From positions 390,853 through 428,573 of the forward strand of contig NZ_HG005284.1 of NCBI RefSeq assembly GCF_000455285.1: a stretch of DNA of 37,721 nt. Direction: 5' to 3'. Position 1 is the stretch's first letter; the number at the start of each line of letters is the position of its first letter. The notes under the pieces were generated by a model. It did no database searches and was not told where the DNA came from. It saw nothing but the letters and a program-made list of their open reading frames with translations. Made by a program: the position numbers and the translations under genes. This document shows positions 23,048-31,244 of this stretch, in pieces. The DNA is from Candidatus Stoquefichus massiliensis AP9. GTDB taxonomy: Bacteria > Bacillota_I > Bacilli_A > Erysipelotrichales > Coprobacillaceae.

Positions 23048-23239
23048 TATATTATAATTTTTTATAGCATTCATTAATCTCGTTTACTAACACCTGCTTT
23101 ATAAATAATAACTCACTTTGATTATAAGAATAATTGTCACTTAGACAGTATGCAATGATAATAAGTAAGGTTTGATTGATGATGATATTAAATCTTTATT
23201 TGGTTTCTATTTGCTATAAAACAAGAATGTTGAATTTAT
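23048..23239. other. Right edge of the phage-derived island; no gene seen
   Basis: Non-coding. From about 23214 it carries a decayed duplicate of the 3' part of the ImmA gene (AAAAGGTATACC context, compare 22960-23005). No integrase, tRNA or attachment core could be read. Confidence 0.5.
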
Positions 23240-23279
23240 TATAGAAAAAGGTATACCATTTTCAATAGGGTATACCTTT
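23240..23279 (-). terminator. Terminator of the DegV operon
   Basis: AAAGGTATACC-N11-GGTATACCTTT is a perfect 11-bp stem, followed on the minus strand by TTTTTC. It lies just after the 90-aa gene. Part of it is built from the decayed ImmA-gene duplicate. Confidence 0.75.
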
Positions 23280-23292
23280 AATCATTGATTTA

Positions 23293-23565
23293 TTATTCAT
23301 CTATTTCTTTTTTGAGTTCATCTATTTCTGCATCATAATCATAAATACGTCTACGCATTTCAGAAACTTCTTCATCAATAGAATTCTGATCTTCTAATAA
23401 ATGAAAATAATATTTTCCTAAATCACGATAAACATCATCTCTATCAGATTCTAAATTCTTAATCTTTAATTTAATCTTTGCAGTCCCTGCAAGTTCCTGA
23501 GTCTTATCAATTGCTTCTTCAGTAAACTTTGCAGCTTTCTTTGTTAAATCATCAAATAAAGCCAT
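23293..23565 (-). CDS. Small coiled-coil protein, function unknown
   Basis: A 90-aa acidic, soluble protein (MALFDDLTKKAAKFTEEAID...). A long helical region (about 30-90) is probably coiled coil (KNLESDRDDVYRDLGKYYFH, RRRIYDYDAEIDELKKEIDE). No Cys pairs or membrane segment. It follows the DegV-family gene by 11 bp with a good RBS (AGGAGATGAAATT) and shares its terminator, so the two are one transcript. Family not named. Confidence 0.65.
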   Translation of the reverse strand: MALFDDLTKKAAKFTEEAIDKTQELAGTAKIKLKIKNLESDRDDVYRDLGKYYFHLLEDQNSIDEEVSEMRRRIYDYDAEIDELKKEIDE

Positions 23566-23576
23566 AATTTCATCTC

Positions 23577-24440
23577 CTATCCTTGATATTTTTTAATATA
23601 CTGAACACCAATACCACCAACACCCATATGAGCACCAACGACTGATGGTAATTCTCTTAATTCTATTTCTACTTCACCAATTTTATCTAATACCATTTGT
23701 TTGACTTCTAATGCAGAATCAACACACAAAACATGTTCAATAGTAATCTTATAATCTTTCGCATTAACGCCTAACTCAATCATTCGATTGACTAATGTGG
23801 CACGTGCTTTAGATAATGTTCTGACCTTAGCCAATGAATCTATTTTACCACCTAATTCATAATTTAATTCCATAACAGGAACTATTTTTAACATTCCTGC
23901 AAGCATTGCAACTGCTGGTGTAATACGACCACCTTTTTTTAAATGTTCTAAATTTGGTGCCATAATAATTGTTCCTGAATCTTCTACCAATGATTCCATT
24001 ATCTTTTGTATCTCTTGTACACTCTTCCCAGATTGAACAAGTTTTGCAGCTGTAAATGTTAAATACTTATGATTTCCTGCCGTTCCCTTTGTATCAATTA
24101 ATGTAATAGGAATATCTACCATATCAGCAGCAACCTTCATTCCATTTAAAGTTGAAGATAATCCTGTAGCAATTGGTAACCCTATGACCTCATCATAACC
24201 TGCATCTTTGATTCTCTGCAGAATATTAACCATCTCTCCTGTTGGTGGCTGAGAAGTCATGACCATAATATTCTCTTTTTCCATCGTTCTAAAAACTTCA
24301 ATACTTGTAATATCTTTTTGATCAAGATAAGTTTTTTCTTTCATTGTAATACATAATGGTACAATAAAAATCCCTTGATTTTCATACTTACCTAGTTCAA
24401 TCTGACATCCACTATCTGATAAAATAGCTATCTTATTCAC
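23577..24440 (-). CDS. DegV family fatty-acid-binding protein
   Basis: A 287-aa cytosolic protein of the DegV/FakB fold, which binds a fatty acid between two lobes. FakB members present the fatty acid to the kinase FakA for phosphorylation. Motifs: NKIAILSDSGCQI at the N-terminus, MTSQPPTGE (about residue 64), GLPIATGLSSTLNG and HLKKGGRITPA, and GAHMGVGGIGVQYI at the end. I start it at the GTG at 24440, which AAGAGGGG precedes at proper distance. An in-frame ATG at 24461 lies upstream of that RBS. First gene of a two-gene transcript. No fatty acid kinase gene is nearby. Confidence 0.85.
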   Translation of the reverse strand: MNKIAILSDSGCQIELGKYENQGIFIVPLCITMKEKTYLDQKDITSIEVFRTMEKENIMVMTSQPPTGEMVNILQRIKDAGYDEVIGLPIATGLSSTLNGMKVAADMVDIPITLIDTKGTAGNHKYLTFTAAKLVQSGKSVQEIQKIMESLVEDSGTIIMAPNLEHLKKGGRITPAVAMLAGMLKIVPVMELNYELGGKIDSLAKVRTLSKARATLVNRMIELGVNAKDYKITIEHVLCVDSALEVKQMVLDKIGEVEIELRELPSVVGAHMGVGGIGVQYIKKYQG

Positions 24441-24500
24441 TATGACCCCTCTTTTCTTCACTCTTAAGTTATGCTCATATTATAAATCATTCAGGACATT

Positions 24501-24528
24501 TTGACAATAAAATGAAATCATATATAAT
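24501..24528 (+). promoter_or_regulatory. Consensus promoter of the YigZ-family gene
   Basis: Perfect TTGACA (24501-24506), a 16-bp spacer and perfect TATAAT (24523-24528), then GAAAGGAATG as RBS. Confidence 0.85.
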
Positions 24529-24551
24529 AAAGAAAAGAAAGGAATGATATT

Positions 24552-25148
24552 ATGCTTTCTATTAAAGAATATACAACTCATACACTTATCATTAAAAAAT
24601 CTGAATTTATTTGTCATTTAATTCCATGTAGTGATTATCTTCTGGCTAATGAATTGATTCAAAAATATAGCGACTTACAAGCCAATCATAATTGTGTTGC
24701 ATATATCATTGATGGTCATGAACGCGCATATGATGATGGAGAACCATCAGGAACAGCTGGAATGCCTATGCTTAATGTCCTTAAAATGCAGGGATTAAAT
24801 CATATCATTGCTGTGGTGACAAGACATTTTGGTGGCATTAAACTTGGTGCTGGAGGCTTAACACGTGCCTATACACAAAGTGTATCGGAAGCTTTAAAAG
24901 AAGCACAGATTGTTGAAACCGAACCAGTTGATCTTTATTGCATCACAATTGACTATACTTATACAAGAAAATTTGAACATTTATTAAAACAACACAACAT
25001 AAAATGCATTTCTCAAGAATATAATGAACAAGTCTCATATCATTGTTATTTGAGAGATGATACGTTTTTACAACAGATTCAAGAACTCACAAATAACCAA
25101 TTCCAATATGAAAAAATAGGTTGTGATTACATAGAAAAAGTTGTTTGA
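24552..25148 (+). CDS. YigZ/IMPACT family protein
   Basis: A 198-aa protein. The N-terminal UPF0029/IMPACT domain has the family signature DDGEPSGTAGMPML (about residue 65), then VVTRHFGGIKLGAGGLTRAY (about residue 95). A C-terminal EF-G-V-like domain follows (~135-198). The family is widespread and linked to translation or ribosome-stress control in eukaryotes; its bacterial role is not settled. Strong constitutive-looking promoter. Its stop codon overlaps the -35 of the next transcription unit. Confidence 0.9.
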   Translation: MLSIKEYTTHTLIIKKSEFICHLIPCSDYLLANELIQKYSDLQANHNCVAYIIDGHERAYDDGEPSGTAGMPMLNVLKMQGLNHIIAVVTRHFGGIKLGAGGLTRAYTQSVSEALKEAQIVETEPVDLYCITIDYTYTRKFEHLLKQHNIKCISQEYNEQVSYHCYLRDDTFLQQIQELTNNQFQYEKIGCDYIEKVV

Positions 25149-25173
25149 CATTATTTGTCATTATTGTTATAAT
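25145..25173 (+). promoter_or_regulatory. Promoter of the riboswitch-mntP transcript
   Basis: TTGACA (25145-25150), a 17-bp spacer and TATAAT (25168-25173): a consensus promoter for an RNA whose output is set by the downstream riboswitch. Confidence 0.85.
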
Positions 25174-25179
25174 TTGCCC

Positions 25180-25296
25180 ATGATAAGGGAGTAGTTAGCA
25201 CATAATGTGTAATCATGTCAACATATCGATATAACTATCTGGCACGATTTTAAATGATGAGACTTGTCTGTGGATACCACAGCCATGTCTTTTTTT
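25180..25296 (+). ncRNA. yybP-ykoY (Mn2+) riboswitch with its terminator
   Basis: The leader holds the yybP-ykoY landmarks in order: AAGGGAGTAG (25185-25194), GTCAACATATCGAT, CTGGCA and TGATGAGACTT. An intrinsic terminator then follows (stem 25261-25273 with 25277-25289, loop ATA, T run to 25296). Aptamer-type RNAs of this class bind Mn2+ and prevent termination. The gene behind it is an Mn2+ exporter, which fits perfectly. Recognition is from motif order; a covariance search was not possible. Confidence 0.85.
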
Positions 25297-25313
25297 ATGG
25301 AGGAGGAAGCATT

Positions 25314-25877
25314 ATGGAATTTATTGAAATTGTTATTATAGGTGTTGGTCTAGCAATGGATGCATTTGCAGTCAGTGTCTGCAAAGGTTTATCTACAAGA
25401 AAGTTAGAATGGAAACATGCTTTTATTTGTGGTGGATATTTTGGATTTTTTCAAGGAATGATGCCTCTTATTGGTTATTTTTTAGGTATTCAGTTTAAAA
25501 GTAAAATTGAAAGCATTGATCATTGGATTGCATTTATCTTATTAGGTTTAATAGGTCTCAATATGATTAAAGAGGCTTTTGGTGATGAAGAATGTTGTGA
25601 TCCTGACTTTTCTTTTAAAGCTATGCTTCCTCTAGCCGTGGCCACTTCTATTGATGCTTTAGCTATTGGTGTGACTTTTGCTTTTTTAAATGTTAATATT
25701 TTCTATGCAGTGACTATTATAGCCATAACGACTTTCATTATATCTATGGCTGGTGTGAAAATTGGACATGTCTTTGGTTCTCGTTATAAATCCAAAGCAG
25801 AAATTGCTGGTGGCATTATTCTTATTTTAATGGGATTAAAGATTTTATTAGAACATTTAAATATTTTTATACTATAA
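25314..25877 (+). CDS. mntP: Manganese efflux pump MntP
   Basis: A 187-aa inner-membrane protein with six predicted helices and the twofold MntP repeat, marked by [15 protein letters not shown] in the first half and [15 protein letters not shown] in the second. These Asp-containing helices form the Mn2+ path. The frame is open from 25254, but GGAGGAGG precedes the ATG at 25314 and the upstream codons are riboswitch terminator. Expression should rise when Mn2+ binds the leader. Confidence 0.93.
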   Translation: MEFIEIVIIGVGLAMDAFAVSVCKGLSTRKLEWKHAFICGGYFGFFQGMMPLIGYFLGIQFKSKIESIDHWIAFILLGLIGLNMIKEAFGDEECCDPDFSFKAMLPLAVATSIDALAIGVTFAFLNVNIFYAVTIIAITTFIISMAGVKIGHVFGSRYKSKAEIAGGIILILMGLKILLEHLNIFIL

Positions 25878-25928
25878 TTCAAACTCTATTCATATTCAAG
25901 GTGAATAATAGAACTTGAGGTGATAAAC

Positions 25929-26381
25929 ATGAATGATGTTTCTAAATTATATCAAGTCTATATTAATAGAGAATTACAAACAGCAAAAAATGAAGTATTA
26001 AATATTGAAAGATTGAATCAAAAAATATTATCTTTTTTACATGATTTAAGTGAAGTTTCTCAGGATTCAAGATGTTATTTATTTTGGGAAAAAGATGAAC
26101 CCATTAATCATCAGCAATTATTAGAACATTATCTTGAAGGTTTAACAATGCTGATGTCAATAGGTTATGAATTAAGAATTGATACAATCAAGAATCATAC
26201 AGAAATTCCTGATAAATTAGACATATACCAATTATTCTTTAAAATATATCATTCTATTCTTAAAGTACAAAGTCATTATTCTAGTGAAGAATATCAAAAT
26301 ACAATTGATGATTATTTTACTTTAGGTTTTAAACTCAATATTGATATTAATGAAATTATTAATAATTATCAAAATGATTAG
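25929..26381 (+). CDS. Dimeric dUTPase-like all-alpha NTP pyrophosphohydrolase
   Basis: A 150-aa all-helical protein that resembles the dUTPase_2/MazG-like group. The core contains DLSEVSQDSRCYLFWEKDEP followed by LLEHYLEGLTMLMSIGYEL, corresponding to the ELANETRCFKFW... and EEYVDGLHFLLSLG segments of the family. An EXXXE stands at the place of the usual EXXXD metal motif. It would hydrolyse dUTP/dUDP to dUMP. The GTG at 25920 is in frame, but GAGGTG is at the right distance for the ATG at 25929. Short intrinsic terminator directly after. Confidence 0.75.
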   Translation: MNDVSKLYQVYINRELQTAKNEVLNIERLNQKILSFLHDLSEVSQDSRCYLFWEKDEPINHQQLLEHYLEGLTMLMSIGYELRIDTIKNHTEIPDKLDIYQLFFKIYHSILKVQSHYSSEEYQNTIDDYFTLGFKLNIDINEIINNYQND

Positions 26382-26401
26382 TCCTCTTGTGAGGATTTTT
26401 T
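26380..26401 (+). terminator. Terminator of the dUTPase-like gene
   Basis: AGTCCTC-TTGT-GAGGATT with a TTTTTT run. The stem is short (about 7 bp with one G-U pair) and overlaps the stop codon. Confidence 0.7.
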
Positions 26402-26416
26402 CATTTTATGCAAAAG

Positions 26417-26455
26417 ATGGGAAAATCATGGGAAAAGTTGTATGATATAAATAGA
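26417..26455 (+). promoter_or_regulatory. Promoter region of the RpiR pair with a direct repeat
   Basis: ATGGGAAAA occurs twice (26417-26425 and 26428-26436, one helical turn apart), just before an extended -10 (TGATATAAA). An 11-bp-spaced direct repeat over the -35 region is a plausible regulator site. Confidence 0.4.
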
Positions 26456-26478
26456 AAATTATATAAGGAAGTGATGAT

Positions 26479-27222
26479 ATGTATATTATAGATAAACTGC
26501 AAAAGTTATACGATGTTGAAGGAAAATACCAATTAGATGGAGAATTAGCATGTTATTTTCTAAGTCATCTTAAAGATATGAAAAACATGACTCTACAAAA
26601 ATGTATTCATGAAACAGGCATTTCTAAAGCATCTATCCATAGATTCTACAGCAAAGCAGGTTTTATGAATTTTAAAGATATGACTTCCGAAATATTAAAA
26701 GAATATGCACTTCTTCCTATTTCACAAGAGTTTTCTTGTTATTCATCTTATGATCATACATTGTTTAATGATGAACAATTGATTCACTTTTCTCAATGCT
26801 TACTAAAAAGTCAAAATGTCTATTTCTATGGTTATCATCAAGATATAGAATCATTAACTTCAACAAAAAATGTATTAAGAAAAAAAGGAATTGTTGTAAG
26901 AGAATTATTAAGTTGGAATCGCCATGAATTATTAGAAAGTTTATATCATTTACAAGCCAATGATGTTTTCATTATTATTGATGTCTTTAAGAAACTACAA
27001 ATGTTTCATGAAGCTTCTATTAATCAATCCGATACATTGAAATTAAACGATCTTCAACAACTCCCATGTCATCAATATTATATTGGAGAATCCTCACAAA
27101 AAGAATATCATAACATTCAAGTCATTCAAATTAATAATCAAGAAAATGATTCAAGATTACTTGTGACATCATTATTGGATATGAAATTAAGTTATTATCT
27201 TCTACAAGGAGAATCACTATGA
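26479..27222 (+). CDS. RpiR-family transcriptional regulator, first of pair
   Basis: A 247-aa protein. The N-terminal HTH_6 (about 20-75) contains LQKCIHETGISKASIHRFYS and KAGFMNFKDM. The C-terminal part is SIS-like (~95-245: KSQNVYFYGYHQDIESL, NDVFIIIDVFK). The SIS domain normally binds a phosphosugar. Here its sugar-binding Ser/Thr loops are poorly conserved, so the effector may differ. AAGGAAGTGATGAT precedes the ATG. It overlaps the next gene by four bases (ATGA), so the two are co-translated and may act as a heteromer. Confidence 0.8.
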   Translation: MYIIDKLQKLYDVEGKYQLDGELACYFLSHLKDMKNMTLQKCIHETGISKASIHRFYSKAGFMNFKDMTSEILKEYALLPISQEFSCYSSYDHTLFNDEQLIHFSQCLLKSQNVYFYGYHQDIESLTSTKNVLRKKGIVVRELLSWNRHELLESLYHLQANDVFIIIDVFKKLQMFHEASINQSDTLKLNDLQQLPCHQYYIGESSQKEYHNIQVIQINNQENDSRLLVTSLLDMKLSYYLLQGESL

Positions 27223-27977
27223 ATACAGTACTATCTCTTATTATTATGATAAGTCAAAACACAATTAGAAAAGATAACTTTAATTCTATTGCATGCTATA
27301 TCATTGAACATTTATATGAGATTGAAACAATGAATATTAAATACTTAGCTGAAAATTGTTTTGTTTCAACAACATCTATTCTTAAGTTTTGTCAACTTAT
27401 TGGTTTTGACAGTTACACTGATTTCAAGAAAAACTTATTTACAAGTATTGATACACGAAAGGAACAACTCATTGCTAAATGTGAAAATTTAAATGAACAA
27501 GAATTGCTTCATAAGATTTCATTATTTGCTAAAGAACCATTTGATATAAAACAATTACAAGAACAAGTTCATCAATTGATTCAATTCATCAAAAATCAAA
27601 AGAGAATACATTTTTATGGTGCTGTTTTTCCTTTAGGATTATTAGAATCCTTTAGTGAAGATATGACAATTATGGGTGTACCTATTTATGTTCATCAAAC
27701 ACCATATAATCAAATTGAATTAAAAGCGAATAAAGGTATCCATGTTATTGTGACATTAACGGGTAGATTTATTGAACTCAATCAGGACGGTTATCTAAAA
27801 CTATGTCACAGTCATGAACATATTGTCCTGATATCTCAAATGATAGATTTAAAAAATGCAGAATTGAATATTCATATGCCTTATACGATCAGTTCAGATT
27901 ATGATGATATTATATACATACTCATATTAGATTTAATCAAGTATCTTTATTATCAAAGAGTAGGTCTCAAAATATGA
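27219..27977 (+). CDS. RpiR-family transcriptional regulator, second of pair
   Basis: A 252-aa paralogue of the preceding gene: HTH_6 (NIKYLAENCFVSTTSILKFC, then QLIGFDSYTDFKKNLF) and a C-terminal SIS-like domain (RIHFYGAVFPLGLLESFSED, HVIVTLTGRFIEL). It begins inside the previous stop codon. A terminator hairpin overlaps its last codons. A small dyad lies before the next gene and could be a target of the pair. Confidence 0.8.
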   Translation: MNTVLSLIIMISQNTIRKDNFNSIACYIIEHLYEIETMNIKYLAENCFVSTTSILKFCQLIGFDSYTDFKKNLFTSIDTRKEQLIAKCENLNEQELLHKISLFAKEPFDIKQLQEQVHQLIQFIKNQKRIHFYGAVFPLGLLESFSEDMTIMGVPIYVHQTPYNQIELKANKGIHVIVTLTGRFIELNQDGYLKLCHSHEHIVLISQMIDLKNAELNIHMPYTISSDYDDIIYILILDLIKYLYYQRVGLKI

Positions 27978-27985
27978 GACCTTTT
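27963..27985 (+). terminator. Terminator overlapping the end of the second RpiR gene
   Basis: GGTCTCA-AAATA-TGAGACC followed by TTTT. The stop codon TGA is inside the right arm. Confidence 0.75.
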
Positions 27986-28040
27986 CTACTATAAAAAATA
28001 TGTCTCATATTTCATTATCTTCTTTTCTTTTATAAAATAT

Positions 28041-28052
28041 GAAAGCACTTTC
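28041..28052. promoter_or_regulatory. Small dyad before the secreted MBL gene
   Basis: GAAAG-CA-CTTTC, a 5-2-5 palindrome 45 bp before the start codon and just upstream of TAAAAT. It could be the operator of the adjacent RpiR proteins; this is inference from position. Confidence 0.3.
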
Positions 28053-28096
28053 TTTAATGATAAAATAAAAATAGAAAAGAAAGAGAGGAAAAAAGG

Positions 28097-30148
28097 ATGA
28101 AAAAAAATCGTTTTACAAAAGTATTGGCAAAGACACTTCTTGCTTCTGCTTTAGCAGTCACGTTTATGCCAATGAATCAGGTTCATGCTGAAGAACTCAG
28201 TATCAAAGCCAATTATGAAGAGGCTATCAACAGTATTGAAATTCCTAGATATGAAGCTGATGGTAGTTATAAACAACAAAAAGTATCAAAATACTTAAAG
28301 GCACATCTTGATACGAAAGATTTAACTGCAATTAAGGATGATGTAGAGAAAACATTAACTGTAGACCTACAAATTAAAGATGTCTATCTAGCTTCTGATT
28401 ATTTAAACGGGGTCTCACTAGCAGGAAGAAGTTATTACAACATGCTTAACTATTACACTAGTATTTTACAAATTGATCAACTATTAAAACAAAACCAAGG
28501 ATATACTGTTATAGATAAAAATGGTGACAACATTGATGCTGATTATATTAGTCAATTATTAGATTTATTAAATCAAATTAATGCAATGGATCCTAAGACC
28601 AATCTTGTATATGATGTGAACTCTGCATATGACACACAAGCCTTCCAAAATAATCCAGCAATTGGTGGAACTGATGTCATTGCAACAAGTAATGATAATC
28701 CAAATGTTAAAATTAAATTCCATATTGATTCGCATGGTTATTGGGGTTATGATTTAGGTGCTCATGATTCTATTACTGGTACAGTTATGGGATATGATGA
28801 TAAGACTGCATTCGATAAACAAAGGGAATTAACAACAAAATATGCTAACTTCTTTACTATCAAAATGCCTAATGTAACAACAGCAAAATGCTATATGCTT
28901 AATGCTACTGATCTTGAAAATCCAATGATTTATGTAAGCAATGATGGGAAAGAAGCATTAATGATTGATGTTGATATGTATGGAGAAAACGTCATTAACA
29001 AAATCATTAAAGAAGTCATTGGTCCAAATTGTGAATCATTAAAGATTTTCTGTACCCATATGCATCCTGATCATGTGAATAATCTTGCTAAAATCTATGA
29101 AGATCAAAAATTAAGATCTATAACTACAGTTATTTGGCCAAAAAATGAACCACATACAGTACTAAATGGTAAAGATCTGACAACATTATTTGGTGAAGTT
29201 CAATATGTTGAAGATATGGAAAAATTCTCTGCTGCTGGAACTCAATTCCAATTTATTGAAATTCCTGATGAACATACAAAAGGTGGAGGTCAATTAGCAG
29301 ATTTAAATAATAAAATTAATTATGTTGGTGATACTCTTGGTGCTCAAGTCCATTTAGGCGGAACAAATGTGACTTTATCATCAATTGATTATTGGATTTC
29401 TGGTGCACAAAAAACTGAAAAATATACAAAAGATAATGGAATTAAATATTTTATAGGTGGTCATACGCCATATTTAAACAATCCTGCTTTTGCAACATGG
29501 GTAAAAACTGCATGTGAATATGCTAAAGAACAATATCTTGCTGATGCATCTTGGAAAGGTGGATTAGTGATTGTTGAAAAAGGCAAGGTTGTAAGTGGTG
29601 AACGTTTAGGTGAAATTTTTGCAAAAGGTTTAAGTGATCGTGAAGAATTAGATATTGCTTCTATTAATTTTAGAAATGATCTTGCTCCTAATGAATACAA
29701 AATAACTGAAGGAAGTTCTCAAGAAATCAAACAAGGAGAAGAAATAACATTTAAAACAGATGTTGATTTCAGTAAATTCCAAAAAGTTCTTATAGATGGA
29801 AAAGAAGTAGATGTTAAAAACTATACTGCTCAATCTGGAAGTACAATGATTACACTTCACAAAGACTATACAGATACATTAAAAACCGGTCAACACACAA
29901 TAACTCTTATTTTTACTGATGGAGAAGCAACTGCAGAATTCAATATCTTGGAAAACAAAGAAGTAGTAGTACCACCAGAAACACCTACGCAACCTGAGTC
30001 AACTTCCCCTGTACAACCCAAACCATCTCAACCTGTCGTCACTGATGACAATTCACAAGTCGTACTTTATACATTAACTGGAACAATGGCAATGTTAGCT
30101 ATTGCAGCTTATGTATATAAGAAATATTATTCTCATAATAAATCTTAA
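28097..30148 (+). CDS. Secreted, membrane-anchored metallo-beta-lactamase-fold hydrolase
   Basis: A 683-aa protein. A signal peptide (MKKNRFTKVLAKTLLASALA..., likely cleaved after VHA at ~31) is followed by a helical N-terminal domain, then an MBL fold from ~265 to 480. Metal motifs: THMHPDH at ~319-325, EIPDEH (~395), YVGDT (~412) and GGHTPY (~455), so all four binding motifs of the fold are present. A small beta-sandwich follows (~535-625), then a Pro-rich spacer (PPETPTQPESTSPVQPKPSQ) and a C-terminal membrane helix with a positive tail (YKKYYSHNKS). No LPXTG, so it is held by the helix itself. The substrate is unknown. AGAGAGGAAAAAAGG precedes the ATG. Confidence 0.82.
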   Translation: MKKNRFTKVLAKTLLASALAVTFMPMNQVHAEELSIKANYEEAINSIEIPRYEADGSYKQQKVSKYLKAHLDTKDLTAIKDDVEKTLTVDLQIKDVYLASDYLNGVSLAGRSYYNMLNYYTSILQIDQLLKQNQGYTVIDKNGDNIDADYISQLLDLLNQINAMDPKTNLVYDVNSAYDTQAFQNNPAIGGTDVIATSNDNPNVKIKFHIDSHGYWGYDLGAHDSITGTVMGYDDKTAFDKQRELTTKYANFFTIKMPNVTTAKCYMLNATDLENPMIYVSNDGKEALMIDVDMYGENVINKIIKEVIGPNCESLKIFCTHMHPDHVNNLAKIYEDQKLRSITTVIWPKNEPHTVLNGKDLTTLFGEVQYVEDMEKFSAAGTQFQFIEIPDEHTKGGGQLADLNNKINYVGDTLGAQVHLGGTNVTLSSIDYWISGAQKTEKYTKDNGIKYFIGGHTPYLNNPAFATWVKTACEYAKEQYLADASWKGGLVIVEKGKVVSGERLGEIFAKGLSDREELDIASINFRNDLAPNEYKITEGSSQEIKQGEEITFKTDVDFSKFQKVLIDGKEVDVKNYTAQSGSTMITLHKDYTDTLKTGQHTITLIFTDGEATAEFNILENKEVVVPPETPTQPESTSPVQPKPSQPVVTDDNSQVVLYTLTGTMAMLAIAAYVYKKYYSHNKS

Positions 30149-30156
30149 TATATAAC

Positions 30157-30196
30157 AAAACGATTGAGTTCTCATCAAAGAATTCAATCGTTTTTT
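30157..30196 (+). terminator. Terminator of the MBL gene
   Basis: AAAACGATTGA paired with TCAATCGTTTT (30157-30167 and 30184-30194) around an A/T-rich loop, ending in TTTTTT. It can also serve the Rpn gene on the other strand. Confidence 0.8.
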
Positions 30197-30225
30197 ACTT
30201 GATAACGACTAACCCAATAAAAACA

Positions 30226-31095
30226 TTAAACAACAAATCGCTTCATTAATTCATTATATGTATGACAATCATCAATCAATCCATCTATTTTATACAGTTC
30301 TTCTTCATTAAAATTTATTAACCAGTCACTTGCATCTCTATGATATTTTCTCTCAATTCTTCTTTGTACCATATTTCGTATTCCTTCAATTTTGCTTTCC
30401 TCCATTTCCATCTGTCTAAAAACCTCTTCTTCTCTTTCCTTAAGAAGTCGTTTCATCATTGTGACATCTGACCCAAAGATTTCATAATTTGCTTTCATAT
30501 AACTTACCATTCCTTCCTTTTCTTCATAGTCAATACCTTCTAGCGTATTGTTTGCCATTAAATAAATCACTGCTTCAAATTCACTCAGTTTTCTTTCCTT
30601 AGCTATTCTATCGATGTTTTTAAGATTCACAATATGCATATGTACAATGCAGTTGCTGATAAGGTCTCCATGTTCATATCTCAGTGATGCATAATCAATC
30701 ATCTTATCCTTATACTCACGATTAATAAACAATATCAGATGAAACTCTTTAATCTTTTGATAATCCTTTTGCTTATCCATCATCTGCAGAACAATATTCT
30801 TACATAGATAATACTGAAATCTCTTGCTTTGATAGATATTAAGGGTACTGTTCTGCATCTCCATATCCAGAAAATAATCATCATGTATAATAAAGGTATC
30901 CATAATGATTTTCTTATCACTAGATGTAAGAACGACCGGTTCCCCATTGCCTATTCTTATACCATCAGTATTGAGATGTGTAATGTTTTCTATCAGAAAC
31001 CTTCTAAAGTCCAAGCTTGCTTCACCTACCTTTCCACAGTAAAACTTAAAGAACAAATCATCTTTATAGTCCAGTTTTGTTTTTTCTTTTCCCAT
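30226..31095 (-). CDS. Rpn/PD-(D/E)XK nuclease (putative transposase) family protein
   Basis: A 289-aa protein of the widespread Rpn-like family. The nuclease core lies near residues 65-85 (IIMDTFIIHDDYFLDMEMQN, with the D...ExQ pattern of PD-(D/E)XK enzymes), then FQYYLCKNIVLQM. The C-terminal half is helical with a basic coiled region (RRIERKYHRDASDWLINF). E. coli Rpn proteins promote RecA-independent recombination and some restrict phages. Such genes are usually multicopy in these genomes. AGGAGGATAAATTTT precedes the ATG. No terminal repeats mark it as a mobile unit by itself. Confidence 0.8.
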   Translation of the reverse strand: MGKEKTKLDYKDDLFFKFYCGKVGEASLDFRRFLIENITHLNTDGIRIGNGEPVVLTSSDKKIIMDTFIIHDDYFLDMEMQNSTLNIYQSKRFQYYLCKNIVLQMMDKQKDYQKIKEFHLILFINREYKDKMIDYASLRYEHGDLISNCIVHMHIVNLKNIDRIAKERKLSEFEAVIYLMANNTLEGIDYEEKEGMVSYMKANYEIFGSDVTMMKRLLKEREEEVFRQMEMEESKIEGIRNMVQRRIERKYHRDASDWLINFNEEELYKIDGLIDDCHTYNELMKRFVV

Positions 31096-31204
31096 AAAAT
31101 TTATCCTCCTACTTCTTATATACGCATTTTTTTCGGATTTTTCTTTTTTTATGGAAACTTTTTACAATTTTATTATATAATTGCCTATAGCAATTGTCAA
31201 ATAT

Positions 31205-31237
31205 TAAAAACTCCAAACAATTTGACTTGTTTGAAGC
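31205..31237 (-). terminator. Terminator of the pulA-pth-mfd operon
   Basis: Minus strand CTTCAAACAA-N6-TTGTTTGGAG followed by TTTTT, about 10 bp after the mfd stop codon. Confidence 0.8.
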
Positions 31238-31244
31238 CTTTATA

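Noticed and set aside
3840-23240. Attachment-site direct repeats bounding the island
   Set aside because: I compared the flanks (3780-3960 and 23048-23240) by eye and found no shared core; no integrase is present to suggest one.
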